64,000 bases of DNA. Source: Candidatus Saccharimonadota bacterium (GTDB lineage: Bacteria > Patescibacteriota > Saccharimonadia > Saccharimonadales > UBA4665). Numbering within the stretch: the first letter of the stretch is position 1; every line of letters begins with the position of its first letter. The translations under genes were made by a program, and so were the position numbers. The stretch lies in NCBI GenBank assembly GCA_018062785.1, contig JAGORO010000002.1, positions 30,592-94,591 of the forward strand, written 5' to 3'. The notes beneath the pieces are model-generated. The model saw only the letters and a program-made list of their open reading frames with translations, did not search any database and was not told the origin of the DNA. Positions 1 to 8,482 of the stretch are shown here, piece by piece.

Positions 1-3000
1 CGTTGCCGACAACTCCGTCTGACTCGGTAAAGCTCGTCAGGTAGCCGTTGTTGTTTGCATAGGCATCGACTTGCGCTTCTGTGAGCTGGGTGTCGACATC
101 CGTACCACAAACCCACGCAGTCGAAGCCGTCGACCATTTGATAACTTGGTTGTTAGAACAGCCGTTTTGACCAAGGTCTACGAATGCCACAGTACCATCT
201 GTAATCTCACCACTATCGATGCTCGCACCAAAATCATTGGCAAGATTGAGCGTCACAGAGCTGCCCAAGCTCACGCTGCCACCACCGCTGAGACCTGTAC
301 CAGCAGTGACTGTCACTGCTGAATTGGCCAGTTTGACGTTACTGACGGTGCCGTTAGCAATATCTGCATTCACAATGGTGCCATCGACGATTTCGGCACT
401 GGTGATGTCGCTGCCCAAGGTTGCTGCAATTGTAATTGTATCGGTCGTGCCGTCTCCCGTAACCGTAACGCCACTGCCACCCGAAAGGGTTAGTGTATCG
501 GTAGAGCTATCGGCCACAGGGCTTGTGCCCGCAGAGGTGCTGATCGTTTCAAATGAGTTGACAGTGCCTCCGGTTGCATCCGCTGCGCAACCCCAGTCTG
601 TTCCATTCCATTTCATAATCTGGTTGGTAGTGCAGCCATTTTGAGCGATGTTACTAAACAGGATAGTTGCGCTCGCAAGATCGGTACCGGTTACCGTACC
701 GTTGGTAATTTCGCTGGATTCAATTGTCTGGCCGAGTTTGGTAACAGTGCTGCTTAGTGCGCCGTCGGCAACAGTACCACTACTAGAGATAGTGAGCGCG
801 TCGGATATATTGCTATCGCCCAGCGTACCCGTGTAACTTAGAGAGCCGAGAGCTAATGTGCCGCTGCTGAGAGTACCGGTGTTATCCGCATCAAAGATCA
901 TCGCCTCGATGCTTGCTTCTGTGTATGTAGTGTCGCTATCTGCCGCACAAACCCAAGCAGAGCCATTGAATTTCATAATCTGATTGTTTGTACAGCTGTT
1001 GGAAGCAATTTTTGCGAGCGTAATGGAGGCGTCTGCGAGATCACCCGTAGCAATCGTACCATCGGTGATTTCAGAAGAGTCAATGGACGTGCCCAGTGTC
1101 GTAGCAATAACATTACTGCCGTCGATACTGACTCCCGTTCCGGCCGAATAGGTAGTGTTTGTGTCGGTGTCGACATCACTGCCACAAGCCCACCCGCTCG
1201 CAGTTGTATATTTGAGTATCTGGCCGTCGCTCGAGCAGCTAGCTAGCTTACTTGCTGTGACTGTACCATTGGCGAGATCAGCTGCAACTATAGTGCCGTC
1301 GGTAATCTCCCCAGACTCAATTGTCTGGCCGAGTTTGGTAACAGTGCTACTTAGTGCGCCGTCGGCAACCGTACTGCTCGCACCAATTGTTAGTGTGTCG
1401 CTAACATTTGTATCCGCCAAACTTCCGGTGTAACTCAAGCTTCCTAGAGCTAGTGTGCCCGAACTCAGCGTTCCGGTATTATCGGCGTCAAATATCATGG
1501 CTTCGACCTGAGCCTCAGTTACCGTATTGTCTGTCGCACAGACCCAGGCCGATGAGGCCGTCGACCATTTGATGACTTGTGTATCTGTACAAGAATTTTG
1601 ACCAAGTTTCGCAAGCGTGATAGTACCGTCTGCGATATCGGCGGCCGCAATGGTGCCATCAGTAATCTCGCTCGAATCTATTGAAGTACCGAGGGCCGTA
1701 GAGATAACGTTACTACCGTTGATGCTTATACCAGTACCGGCCGAATAGGTGGTGTTTGTGTCGGTGTCGACATCACTGCCACAAGCCCACCCGCTCGCAG
1801 TTGTATATTTGAGTATCTGGCCGTCGCTCGAGCAGCTAGCTAACTTACTTGCTGTGACCGCACCGTCTGCAATATCTACGGTAGCGATTGTGCCGTTTGT
1901 GATCTCCGAAGAGTCTATGCTATTGCCAAAATCATTGGCAAGATTTAACGTCACGCTACCACCCAGACTAACGCTACCTCCGCCCGACAAACCCGTACCC
2001 GCCGTAATAGTAAGAGACGATGTTGCAAGCTTGGCATTCGTAATAGTGCCATTGGCAATGTCTGCAGCAGTAATAGTACCGTCGACAATCTCTGCCGATG
2101 CGATGTCGGTACCTAACACCGAAGAAACAACATTAGACCCGTCAATCAAAACACCCGCACCAGCAGAATACGTGGTGTTCACATCATCGCCACATGCCCA
2201 TACACCACTGATACGCTTGACAATTTTGCCATCTACACAACTTAGGGCCGCAAGAGCGTCGGTATTGTCTAGATAGCCCGCCAAATTTATTTGGGTTGGT
2301 GTACCAAGACCAGTGATTGTCAGCACATTACTACTAAGACTCAAGTCTTGTAGCTCGTTCGAGATCGAACCATCTACCTCTGTAAAGCTTGTTAGGTAGC
2401 CGTTGTTGTTTGCATAGGCATCGACCTGTGCCTCGGTGAGTTGGGTGTCTATATCATTGGCGCATTGCCATGCCGACCCCGAGCTATTCCACTTGGCAAC
2501 TTGGCTATTCGTACAACTCAGACTGGCAAGGATATCGGTGTTATCAAGGTATCCAGAGAGATCAACACTCGTACTGTCACCTGAAAGGCTCAAGGTATTG
2601 CCGCTCTTCGATAAATCCTGAATTTCGTTGGTGGTACTACCGTCTACTTCCGTGAAGCTTGTCAGGTAGCCGTTGTTATTGGCGTATGCATCGACTTGTG
2701 CCTCGGTGAGTTGGGTGTCTATATCATTCGAACATACCCAAGCCGAGGACGTGTTCGACCATTTTACAACTTGACCATCGCTACAGGCGTTTTGCCCGAG
2801 CTTCGCAAGCGTAAGGGTGCCGTTGGCAATATCGCCAGCTACAATCGTACCGTCGGTGATTTCGGAGGAGTCAATGGACGTACCCAAAGTAGATGCGATC
2901 GTAATCGTATCTGTAGCACCATCGCTCGTTATGCTGATGCCCGCTCCGTTAGCTAGGGTCAGTATGTCGGTTTGGCCATCTGCTGCTGGATTATTACCAT

Positions 3001-4198
3001 CAGGGGTAGCAACTGTTAAGAATAGATTTTGCAGCTCGTTTGTAGTTGAGCCATCTACCTCTGTAAAGCTTGTTAGGTAGCCGTTGTTGTTTGCATAGGC
3101 ATCGACCTGTGCCTCGGTGAGTTGGGTGTCTACATCATTGGCGCATGCCCACGCGCCACTAACCCACTTTGCGACTTGGTTGGCGCTGCAGCTCAAGCTC
3201 GCCAGTGTATCGGCATTGACGTATGGAGATAGGTCGACGGTGGATGAGCTACCAGATATCGAAATTGTGTTACCGCTGCGTGATATGCTCTGCGTATCCG
3301 TGTTATCGAGCAGTGCTGATAGATTTACTGTGGCCGCAGAGCCCGAAATACTCAAAACGTGAGTGCCTGTATTATAAGAAAGCTCTTGCGCATCGGTGTT
3401 ATCGAGGTATCCGGCAAGTGAAACACTGTTACCATTCAAGATGCTTAAGCTATCGGCAGACAGGCTGAGCGTCTGTGAGTCCGATGAAGCCGCAGGCGAA
3501 GCACACACCCACGCGCCCCCATCCCACTGCAATATTTGGCCAACACTACAACTTAGAGTCGCCAACATATCGGTATTGATACTAGCAAGATCGAGTGTGT
3601 TGCCGCTACTAATGGCGATTGTGGACCCAGTAAGCGAGAGTGTCTGGCTATCTGTGTTAATTGGTGCAAGATTTATTGCGTTGCCACCCGTAATCGTCAA
3701 GATAGAACCGCTCAAAGACATGGTTTGTCCGTCGGTGTTATCGAGGTACGACGCAAGATCAACATTCGTACCACTGCCTGTTATGGTCAAGCTATTGCCA
3801 TTTTTTGCCAGCGTCTGAGTCATTGTTCCGTAGACCATGCCTTGTGCAAAGCCGGCCAAATTGACCGTGTTGCCACCCGTAATCGTCAACGCCTTGGTAC
3901 TCGCATCCCACTGTAGTTGCTGCGCGGTACCACCAGTCATCGGGAAGTATCTGTCGAGGCCACCTCCACTCTGTAGTGCCGCGAGGCCAGAGGCAAGCTC
4001 TGCGGCGGTCGCTGCTTTTTGCTGTGCGTTATTACGATTGTCGCCCCCTAGGCCACGAAGGTTGCTAACAGGGTTGCCAAACTTTGGAAAAAAGCTAAAT
4101 AGCAGCAAGAAGACCACGATGGCCGTAGGCACCATCCGAGTCAGTACCATTTTTGCAGTGTACCAAAACGAATCTTTACTGTTTTCCCCTGTTTGCAT
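1..4198 (-). CDS. Giant repetitive surface protein (tail-fibre/adhesin-like), 3' end outside window
   Basis: An open frame runs leftward from an ATG at 4198 to the window edge without a stop that I could find, so at least 1,399 residues are encoded and the C-terminus is missing. Residues about 17-36 form one hydrophobic segment (TAIVVFLLLFSF), a likely signal anchor. The rest is low in charge and built from degenerate repeats: an LDNTDTQ-type beta motif, a module with C-S-x-G-Q-[IV]-x-[KQ]-W and WVC, a segment like SSEITDGTI with DLANGT, and the phrase DAYANNNGYLTSFTE, seen at least four times. Such repeats are typical of long CPR surface proteins that often end in an endosialidase-chaperone (S74) domain. 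That end is not visible here. The cysteine pairs in each module may form disulphides. An alternative start is ATG 4150. The role in host attachment is inferred. Confidence 0.7.
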   Translation of the reverse strand, partial: MQTGENSKDSFWYTAKMVLTRMVPTAIVVFLLLFSFFPKFGNPVSNLRGLGGDNRNNAQQKAATAAELASGLAALQSGGGLDRYFPMTGGTAQQLQWDASTKALTITGGNTVNLAGFAQGMVYGTMTQTLAKNGNSLTITGSGTNVDLASYLDNTDGQTMSLSGSILTITGGNAINLAPINTDSQTLSLTGSTIAISSGNTLDLASINTDMLATLSCSVGQILQWDGGAWVCASPAASSDSQTLSLSADSLSILNGNSVSLAGYLDNTDAQELSYNTGTHVLSISGSAATVNLSALLDNTDTQSISRSGNTISISGSSSTVDLSPYVNADTLASLSCSANQVAKWVSGAWACANDVDTQLTEAQVDAYANNNGYLTSFTEVDGSTTNELQNLFLTVATPDGNNPAADGQTDILTLANGAGISITSDGATDTITIASTLGTSIDSSEITDGTIVAGDIANGTLTLAKLGQNACSDGQVVKWSNTSSAWVCSNDIDTQLTEAQVDAYANNNGYLTSFTEVDGSTTNEIQDLSKSGNTLSLSGDSTSVDLSGYLDNTDILASLSCTNSQVAKWNSSGSAWQCANDIDTQLTEAQVDAYANNNGYLTSFTEVDGSISNELQDLSLSSNVLTITGLGTPTQINLAGYLDNTDALAALSCVDGKIVKRISGVWACGDDVNTTYSAGAGVLIDGSNVVSSVLGTDIASAEIVDGTITAADIANGTITNAKLATSSLTITAGTGLSGGGSVSLGGSVTLNLANDFGNSIDSSEITNGTIATVDIADGAVTASKLASCSSDGQILKYTTASGWACGSDVDTDTNTTYSAGTGISINGSNVISTALGTSIDSSEITDGTIAAADIADGTITLAKLGQNSCTDTQVIKWSTASSAWVCATDNTVTEAQVEAMIFDADNTGTLSSGTLALGSLSYTGSLADTNVSDTLTIGASSTVADGALSSTVTKLGQTIESGEITDGTIVAADLANGTVTASKLASCSSDGQILKYTTASGWACGSDVDTDTNTTYSAGTGVSIDGSNVIATTLGTSIDSSEITDGTIATGDLADASITLAKIASNSCTNNQIMKFNGSAWVCAADSDTTYTEASIEAMIFDADNTGTLSSGTLALGSLSYTGTLGDSNISDALTISSSGTVADGALSSTVTKLGQTIESSEITNGTVTGTDLASATILFSNIAQNGCTTNQIMKWNGTDWGCAADATGGTVNSFETISTSAGTSPVADSSTDTLTLSGGSGVTVTGDGTTDTITIAATLGSDITSAEIVDGTIVNADIANGTVSNVKLANSAVTVTAGTGLSGGGSVSLGSSVTLNLANDFGASIDSGEITDGTVAFVDLGQNGCSNNQVIKWSTASTAWVCGTDVDTQLTEAQVDAYANNNGYLTSFTESDGVVGN

Positions 4199-4251
4199 TT
4201 GTCGTATCTCGAAGAACCGCTATGTCTTTGTTCTCAAAGACTTCAGAGGTA

Positions 4252-4279
4252 ATTATACCGCATATGGTTGTGGTGACAA
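4252..4279 (-). promoter_or_regulatory. Promoter of the giant surface protein gene
   Basis: On the minus strand, TTGTCA (4274-4279) is followed after 16 bases by TATAAT (4252-4257). Transcription would start near 4246, giving a leader of about 48 bases before the ATG at 4198. It is one of the few sites in the window with both a -35 and a -10 match. Confidence 0.5.
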
Positions 4280-4423
4280 AGAAAAAATCGAGCTTAACGC
4301 ACGTCTTCAATTTACTCTGAAAAAGATCGTTGCTTCTTTTGCCTTGGATTACAATCTGAAGCATGTCGATAGAGGCAAGCTCTGACAGATAGTACCGAGC
4401 CGTCCTGCTAGGTTCTTACGTAT

Positions 4424-5938
4424 CTACTTGGCGAACTCGATGGCACGAGTTTCGCGGATAACGTTCACCTTGATGGTACCAGGGTAGTTCATACTGCTCT
4501 CGATCTTGGTGGCTATGTCACGAGCTACGCGGATGGCGCTGAGGTCATCAACTTGCTCTGGTCGCACAAATACACGTACTTCACGCCCAGCGCTAATGGC
4601 GTACGACTTCTCTATACCCTTGAAGCTATTGGCGATATTTTCGAGCTCTTTCATGCGCTCAGCAAAGTTCTCGGCAGAGATATTTCGGGCACCTGGACGA
4701 GCGGCGGAAATGGCATCACACACACGAACGATAACCGCCTCGACACTCGTTGCTTCGACATCGTCATGGTGCTGTTCGGCAGCCTGAGCAACTTCTTCTG
4801 GAGCACCGTATTTGCGTAACATTTCGCCCGAGATATGGTGGTGCTTGCCTTCCATTTTGTGGGTCAGGGCTTTGCCTAAATCGTGCATAAGTGTAGCGTA
4901 CTTGGTGGTCTTTACATCTGCACCAAGCTCTTCGGCTAACATACCTGCCATATGCGCCATTTCAGTGCTGTGTTTAAGGACATTTTGCCCGTAACTCGTA
5001 CGGTACTTTAGCTCGCCGAGCATATGTAGCAGCTCTTTTGGTATACCGAGCACACCGACTTCACGGGCAGCATCCTCACCGGCACGGACGACATCTTTTT
5101 CGACGTTCTTTTGTGCTTTCTCAACGACTTCTTCGATGCGTCCAGGGTGCACACGACCATCCTTAAGAAGGAGTTCGAGTGCCTGGCGTGCTACTTCTCG
5201 TCGCACAGGATCAAAGCTACTGAGCACGATGTAGCCGGGGGTATCATCAACCATAATGTCGACGCCGGTTGCCCGCTGTAACGCTTGGATATTCCGACCC
5301 TCTTTGCCGATAATTCGACCCTTCATTTCTTCGTCTTCGAGCTTGACGCTCGTAAGCGTACGCTCGGCAGTCACTTCACTCGCCATTCGCTCCATAGCGG
5401 TAGCAATCAGTACGCCTGCAGCTTCTTCGGCATTCTCTTTAGCCTCAGTTTGCAGCTTGGCGACAAGCCCCGTTAGATCGTTACGTATGTCGCGCTCGGT
5501 CATTTGCATTAGCTTATCGGCTGCGTCAGCTTTGGTCAGCTTGGCGATTTTTTCTAACTTTTCCTGCTGGCGAACACGAATATCACGAATCTCATTTTTG
5601 AGCGATTCTACTTCGTCTTCACCGGCACGTAGCTTCTCGGTTCGTTTGTCGAGATCATCGAGTTTTTTATCAAGCGTGCTTTCGCGGTCTACCAAACGGT
5701 TTTCGAGATCTTTTAGTTCATTGCGACGCTTCTGCTCTTCTTTGCGCATATCGTCCATAACCTTGCGAGCTTCTTCGCGGGCCTCATCAGCAACCTTTGT
5801 TGCTTCCTTCCTAGCTTTCTCCAGCTCTCTTTCGGCCTTGTCTTCTGCCGCTGTGCCTTTTCGTTTTTGTATAACAGTATTCGCGCCAAAGCCAAGGCCA
5901 AGCCCAGCTACCGCGAGCAATATGGATATTGGTTCCAT
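4424..5938 (-). CDS. rny: Ribonuclease Y
   Basis: Membrane-anchored endoribonuclease that starts decay of many mRNAs. The protein has an N-terminal hydrophobic anchor (ISILLAVAGLGLGFG), a long charged coiled coil (about residues 25-170), a KH RNA-binding domain with GRIIGKEGRNIQ, and an HD phosphohydrolase domain with the metal-binding pair in LMHDLGKALTHK. The length, about 504 residues, is normal for the family. Two ATGs lie close together (5944 and 5938). The GGGAGG ribosome-binding site touches the first, so the second, with a six-base spacer, is preferred. The gene stands alone, with 168 non-coding bases upstream in which I see nothing firm. Confidence 0.95.
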   Translation of the reverse strand: MEPISILLAVAGLGLGFGANTVIQKRKGTAAEDKAERELEKARKEATKVADEAREEARKVMDDMRKEEQKRRNELKDLENRLVDRESTLDKKLDDLDKRTEKLRAGEDEVESLKNEIRDIRVRQQEKLEKIAKLTKADAADKLMQMTERDIRNDLTGLVAKLQTEAKENAEEAAGVLIATAMERMASEVTAERTLTSVKLEDEEMKGRIIGKEGRNIQALQRATGVDIMVDDTPGYIVLSSFDPVRREVARQALELLLKDGRVHPGRIEEVVEKAQKNVEKDVVRAGEDAAREVGVLGIPKELLHMLGELKYRTSYGQNVLKHSTEMAHMAGMLAEELGADVKTTKYATLMHDLGKALTHKMEGKHHHISGEMLRKYGAPEEVAQAAEQHHDDVEATSVEAVIVRVCDAISAARPGARNISAENFAERMKELENIANSFKGIEKSYAISAGREVRVFVRPEQVDDLSAIRVARDIATKIESSMNYPGTIKVNVIRETRAIEFAK

Positions 5939-6112
5939 GCTCATCCTCCCTTATATGGGGCCCTTGTTTTGCAACATCGCTTTCACTTCTCTAGTTGCGT
6001 ACAAAAACCACCCATGTTCAAAAAATATCATAGCGATTGACCTCACATACGGACAACCTTGTTACTAACTATACGCCCTCGGAAAGATCAACGCAACGCG
6101 ACACCACCGCTC

Positions 6113-6739
6113 CTAAGTCGCGATTCGGATCGAGTTCGTGACTCGATATGAATTTTGCTCTGATTCTCTTACTCTTTCACGTACTCCCTTTAAGAATGCG
6201 GGCAAAATTAGCAGCGTCAAGAACAGTCCTATTGCCGCCACACATATGCCGCCAATGGCCAGTCCATGGCCATTCTGCTTCTTAAGTGCGAGAGTACCTA
6301 AAACGATTGCAATAATATCTAGGATAACTCCGATTAGAAAAATCCCTGTTAAGAAGCCTAAAATACTAAGCACCAAGGCTGCAACTGCCAAACCATTTGT
6401 GGTTTTTGAGGTGGCTGGTGCTGTATACGGACTCGTGTTTGGAGTCCTAGGAGCTAAAACCGGTTCTGGAGTCGATGTCTGGCCGACATTCGTGGTTGTC
6501 TGTGTGATTTCTGACTCGACGACCAAGCCGCTGTTTTCCGGAGTAGTCACAGATGTTGCCATACTAGGAGCGGCTACTGAAGACGCTTCTGGCACTGCGG
6601 TAGGAGAGGTTGTTGTTGCAGGTTCATGCTGAGGAGCACCGTTTGCTACAGGGGCAACCAAGCCTTCGACCTTCTCACCACAGTTGCCACAAAATAGCGC
6701 GCCGGTATCTACTAGTTGATTGCATTGTTTACAGGTCAT
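6113..6739 (-). CDS. Zinc-ribbon membrane protein with DUF4190-like segment
   Basis: The protein opens with a zinc ribbon (CKQC, then CGNC), continues with a Thr/Pro/Ser-rich linker of roughly 100 residues, and ends with two hydrophobic helices separated by LKKQNGHGLAIGGI, as in DUF4190-type small membrane proteins. The function is unknown. The ATG at 6739 is chosen because AAGGA lies six bases upstream. The reading frame is open further upstream but would run into the preceding PrsW gene. It lies 35 bases downstream of the PrsW gene, which also carries a zinc ribbon, so the two may act together. That link is an inference. Confidence 0.7.
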   Translation of the reverse strand: MTCKQCNQLVDTGALFCGNCGEKVEGLVAPVANGAPQHEPATTTSPTAVPEASSVAAPSMATSVTTPENSGLVVESEITQTTTNVGQTSTPEPVLAPRTPNTSPYTAPATSKTTNGLAVAALVLSILGFLTGIFLIGVILDIIAIVLGTLALKKQNGHGLAIGGICVAAIGLFLTLLILPAFLKGVRERVRESEQNSYRVTNSIRIAT

Positions 6740-6774
6740 TTCCATTCCTTCTTGTGCTTTATCGTTCGGATAAG

Positions 6775-7542
6775 TTAAGCATGTTTGCCGCACTGACTGC
6801 AATACAATCTTTTGTGTGGATTTGGGTAACCACATTGGCGACAAAAACGATTCGTGCCAACAACACTCAAGCCTAGGGCCTCGTCATCCTCACGAGCGAC
6901 CGTCACATAGTAAAATAGCGCGCCGGAAAGACCTGCGGTAATACCCAGCGAAAGTAGCGCAAGCGACGCTTTTCCGGATAGCAATCCAAAATCATACAAG
7001 CCATGAGCTAAAATCATTACACCGAGGGCGAGTGCTGGGCCGGCAAAAGAACGTTTTTCTACTTTTGTTCGGGCCAGATAATATCCGATGAGTGCCGTTG
7101 TTGCCGCATGGAAAACAGGTGTCAAAAAAAGTCTCACTACTCCCGTACCTGCGCCATTTCCGAGCGTGTAGAGAATATTCTCTGGCAGGCCGAAGCCAAT
7201 ACCCGCAGTTGCAAAATACAAAATTCCGTCAGTATGTTCATTAAAGTAGCCCTTTTTGTAAATAAACAAAGCCAGTGGCAAAAACTTAGCCAACTCTTCG
7301 ATAACCCCAACCCCGAGCGACACCATCGCGAGATGGTTAATTGGTGCAGTTCGAAGTGATTCTATCGAATCTATCCCAAGCTGTCCCTCTCCCAACGATG
7401 CAATCGGGAGTGCTAAGATTCCGAATCCAAATGCCGCCCAAATAATTGGACGGGGCTCGGTCTGGCCCTTGTCTCTAGAAAGCAGGTAAAGTATTAGGCC
7501 AACGCTGATGGCGATAAACAGCTGAATGATTGATAAAAGCAT
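6775..7542 (-). CDS. prsW: PrsW-family intramembrane metalloprotease with C-terminal zinc ribbon
   Basis: Polytopic protein of 255 residues with about eight hydrophobic segments. It carries the family signature: the EE pair at residues 82-83 in VIEELAK, the conserved FGLPEN motif, and the histidines in FHAATTA and LAHGLYDFG. PrsW proteases cut anti-sigma factors or other membrane proteins. The target here is unknown. The last 25 residues form a zinc ribbon (CRQC and CSQC), an addition to the usual PrsW core. The zinc-ribbon protein gene follows on the same strand. A TATACT box ends six bases before the start codon, so the mRNA is probably leaderless. Confidence 0.85.
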   Translation of the reverse strand: MLLSIIQLFIAISVGLILYLLSRDKGQTEPRPIIWAAFGFGILALPIASLGEGQLGIDSIESLRTAPINHLAMVSLGVGVIEELAKFLPLALFIYKKGYFNEHTDGILYFATAGIGFGLPENILYTLGNGAGTGVVRLFLTPVFHAATTALIGYYLARTKVEKRSFAGPALALGVMILAHGLYDFGLLSGKASLALLSLGITAGLSGALFYYVTVAREDDEALGLSVVGTNRFCRQCGYPNPHKRLYCSQCGKHA

Positions 7543-7548
7543 ATCTGC

Positions 7549-7554
7549 AGTATA
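7549..7554 (-). promoter_or_regulatory. -10 box for prsW, leaderless arrangement
   Basis: TATACT on the minus strand ends six bases before the ATG at 7542. No ribosome-binding site fits in the gap. Confidence 0.45.
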
Positions 7555-7595
7555 CGATCAGATACGTTGCCTACCAACAATTCGGTTCTTTTTAG

Positions 7596-7988
7596 CTATT
7601 TTTTCTGCGCCGTGATATGAACCGGTGCGCCGTAGTGGGGCACCACGACCCGATCGTTTTCGCCTCGAAGCAGGCGCTGAATACCATCGTCCTGCCACGA
7701 ATCACCGCTACTAGCAACGACTGGAATGCCAAGGCCTTCGGCAAGCGCATTGCCAACAGTCAGGCCTATTCGCAAACCGGTGAAAGAACCCGGCCCTTCA
7801 AAACAGAGTACCCCCTCGATATCATGAATGGTTATGCCTTGTTTTTTCATACTATCGTCGACGGTTACATGTATTGTTTCGGCCAATTGGCGATGTGCTT
7901 GCCACCGCGTATATTGTACCTGCGTCAGGCCATCGTAGAGGCCAATTTCTGCCTCTGGCTTATCAGTCCGAATCGTCAAAATTATCAT
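7596..7988 (-). CDS. tsaB: Short TsaB-like protein (t6A biosynthesis scaffold)
   Basis: TsaB partners TsaD and TsaE in making the t6A modification of ANN-reading tRNAs. The N-terminal ASKHA-type fold is recognisable, with EGPGSFTGLRIGLTVGNALAEG matching the family core (GPGSFTGLR). The protein has only 130 residues, whereas common bacterial TsaB has about 220-230, so the C-terminal lobe is missing. No TsaD gene lies next to it. The start overlaps the end of tsaE by four bases (translational coupling), which strongly supports the pairing. Confidence 0.8.
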   Translation of the reverse strand: MIILTIRTDKPEAEIGLYDGLTQVQYTRWQAHRQLAETIHVTVDDSMKKQGITIHDIEGVLCFEGPGSFTGLRIGLTVGNALAEGLGIPVVASSGDSWQDDGIQRLLRGENDRVVVPHYGAPVHITAQKK

Positions 7989-8482
7989 GTAGGCATCCCC
8001 TCTACTAGATAACTCATTTCTTCTGGGATGGTGAGCATAACACCTCTCGGCTCATCCCCATCTGCATTTCCGTTAGTAATGGTTGCGATTCTTTTAAACT
8101 CAATTTGCAATCTTTTTTCTGGTAAGACACCGCCAACGATATCCGACCATTCAATCACAATAACGGCGTGCGGATCGCTCATAGATTCGGCTAGTTCTAG
8201 GCGCATAATACCCGCATCATCCAGTCGATAAAAATCATAGTGAAAAATCTTAACGTTAGGTGTGTCGTACTCTTTGCTCACTGTAAATGTTGGGCTAGAC
8301 ACCCTGTCCTGACTGCCTGCGCCACGCGCCAAGCCACGCGTAAAGGTCGTCTTGCCACCGCCAACATCACTCGAAAGCTCAAGTATTTCACCGCCACGAA
8401 GCTTGGAGCCAATCTGCTCACCAAGCTTCTCAGTGTCTGCGGAATTTTGCGACGTAATTTGCAATGTCTTTACGGTACTCAT
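7985..8482 (-). CDS. tsaE: TsaE, ATPase for tRNA t6A synthesis
   Basis: P-loop ATPase of the t6A complex. The Walker A motif is SSDVGGGKTTF (Gly41-Thr46), followed by the family motifs SSPTF, HYDFYRLDD and VIVIEWSD. The length of about 165 residues is typical. An upstream in-frame ATG at 8491 is possible, but the GGAGG lies between the two. Both starts fall inside the 3' end of the lamin-tail gene, so the reading frames overlap by about 50 bases. It is coupled to tsaB through a four-base overlap. Confidence 0.88.
   Translation of the reverse strand: MSTVKTLQITSQNSADTEKLGEQIGSKLRGGEILELSSDVGGGKTTFTRGLARGAGSQDRVSSPTFTVSKEYDTPNVKIFHYDFYRLDDAGIMRLELAESMSDPHAVIVIEWSDIVGGVLPEKRLQIEFKRIATITNGNADGDEPRGVMLTIPEEMSYLVEGMPT

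Noticed and set aside
219..3916. Many open frames of 60-180 codons on the plus strand
   Set aside because: They are opposite-strand shadows of the giant repetitive gene, and their Val/Pro/Ser-rich translations recur with the repeats.
1..4198. Prophage tail fibre
   Set aside because: The repeats are tail-fibre-like, but the N-terminus has a membrane anchor, and no phage structural, lysis or integrase gene is in the window. The sequence left of the window would decide.
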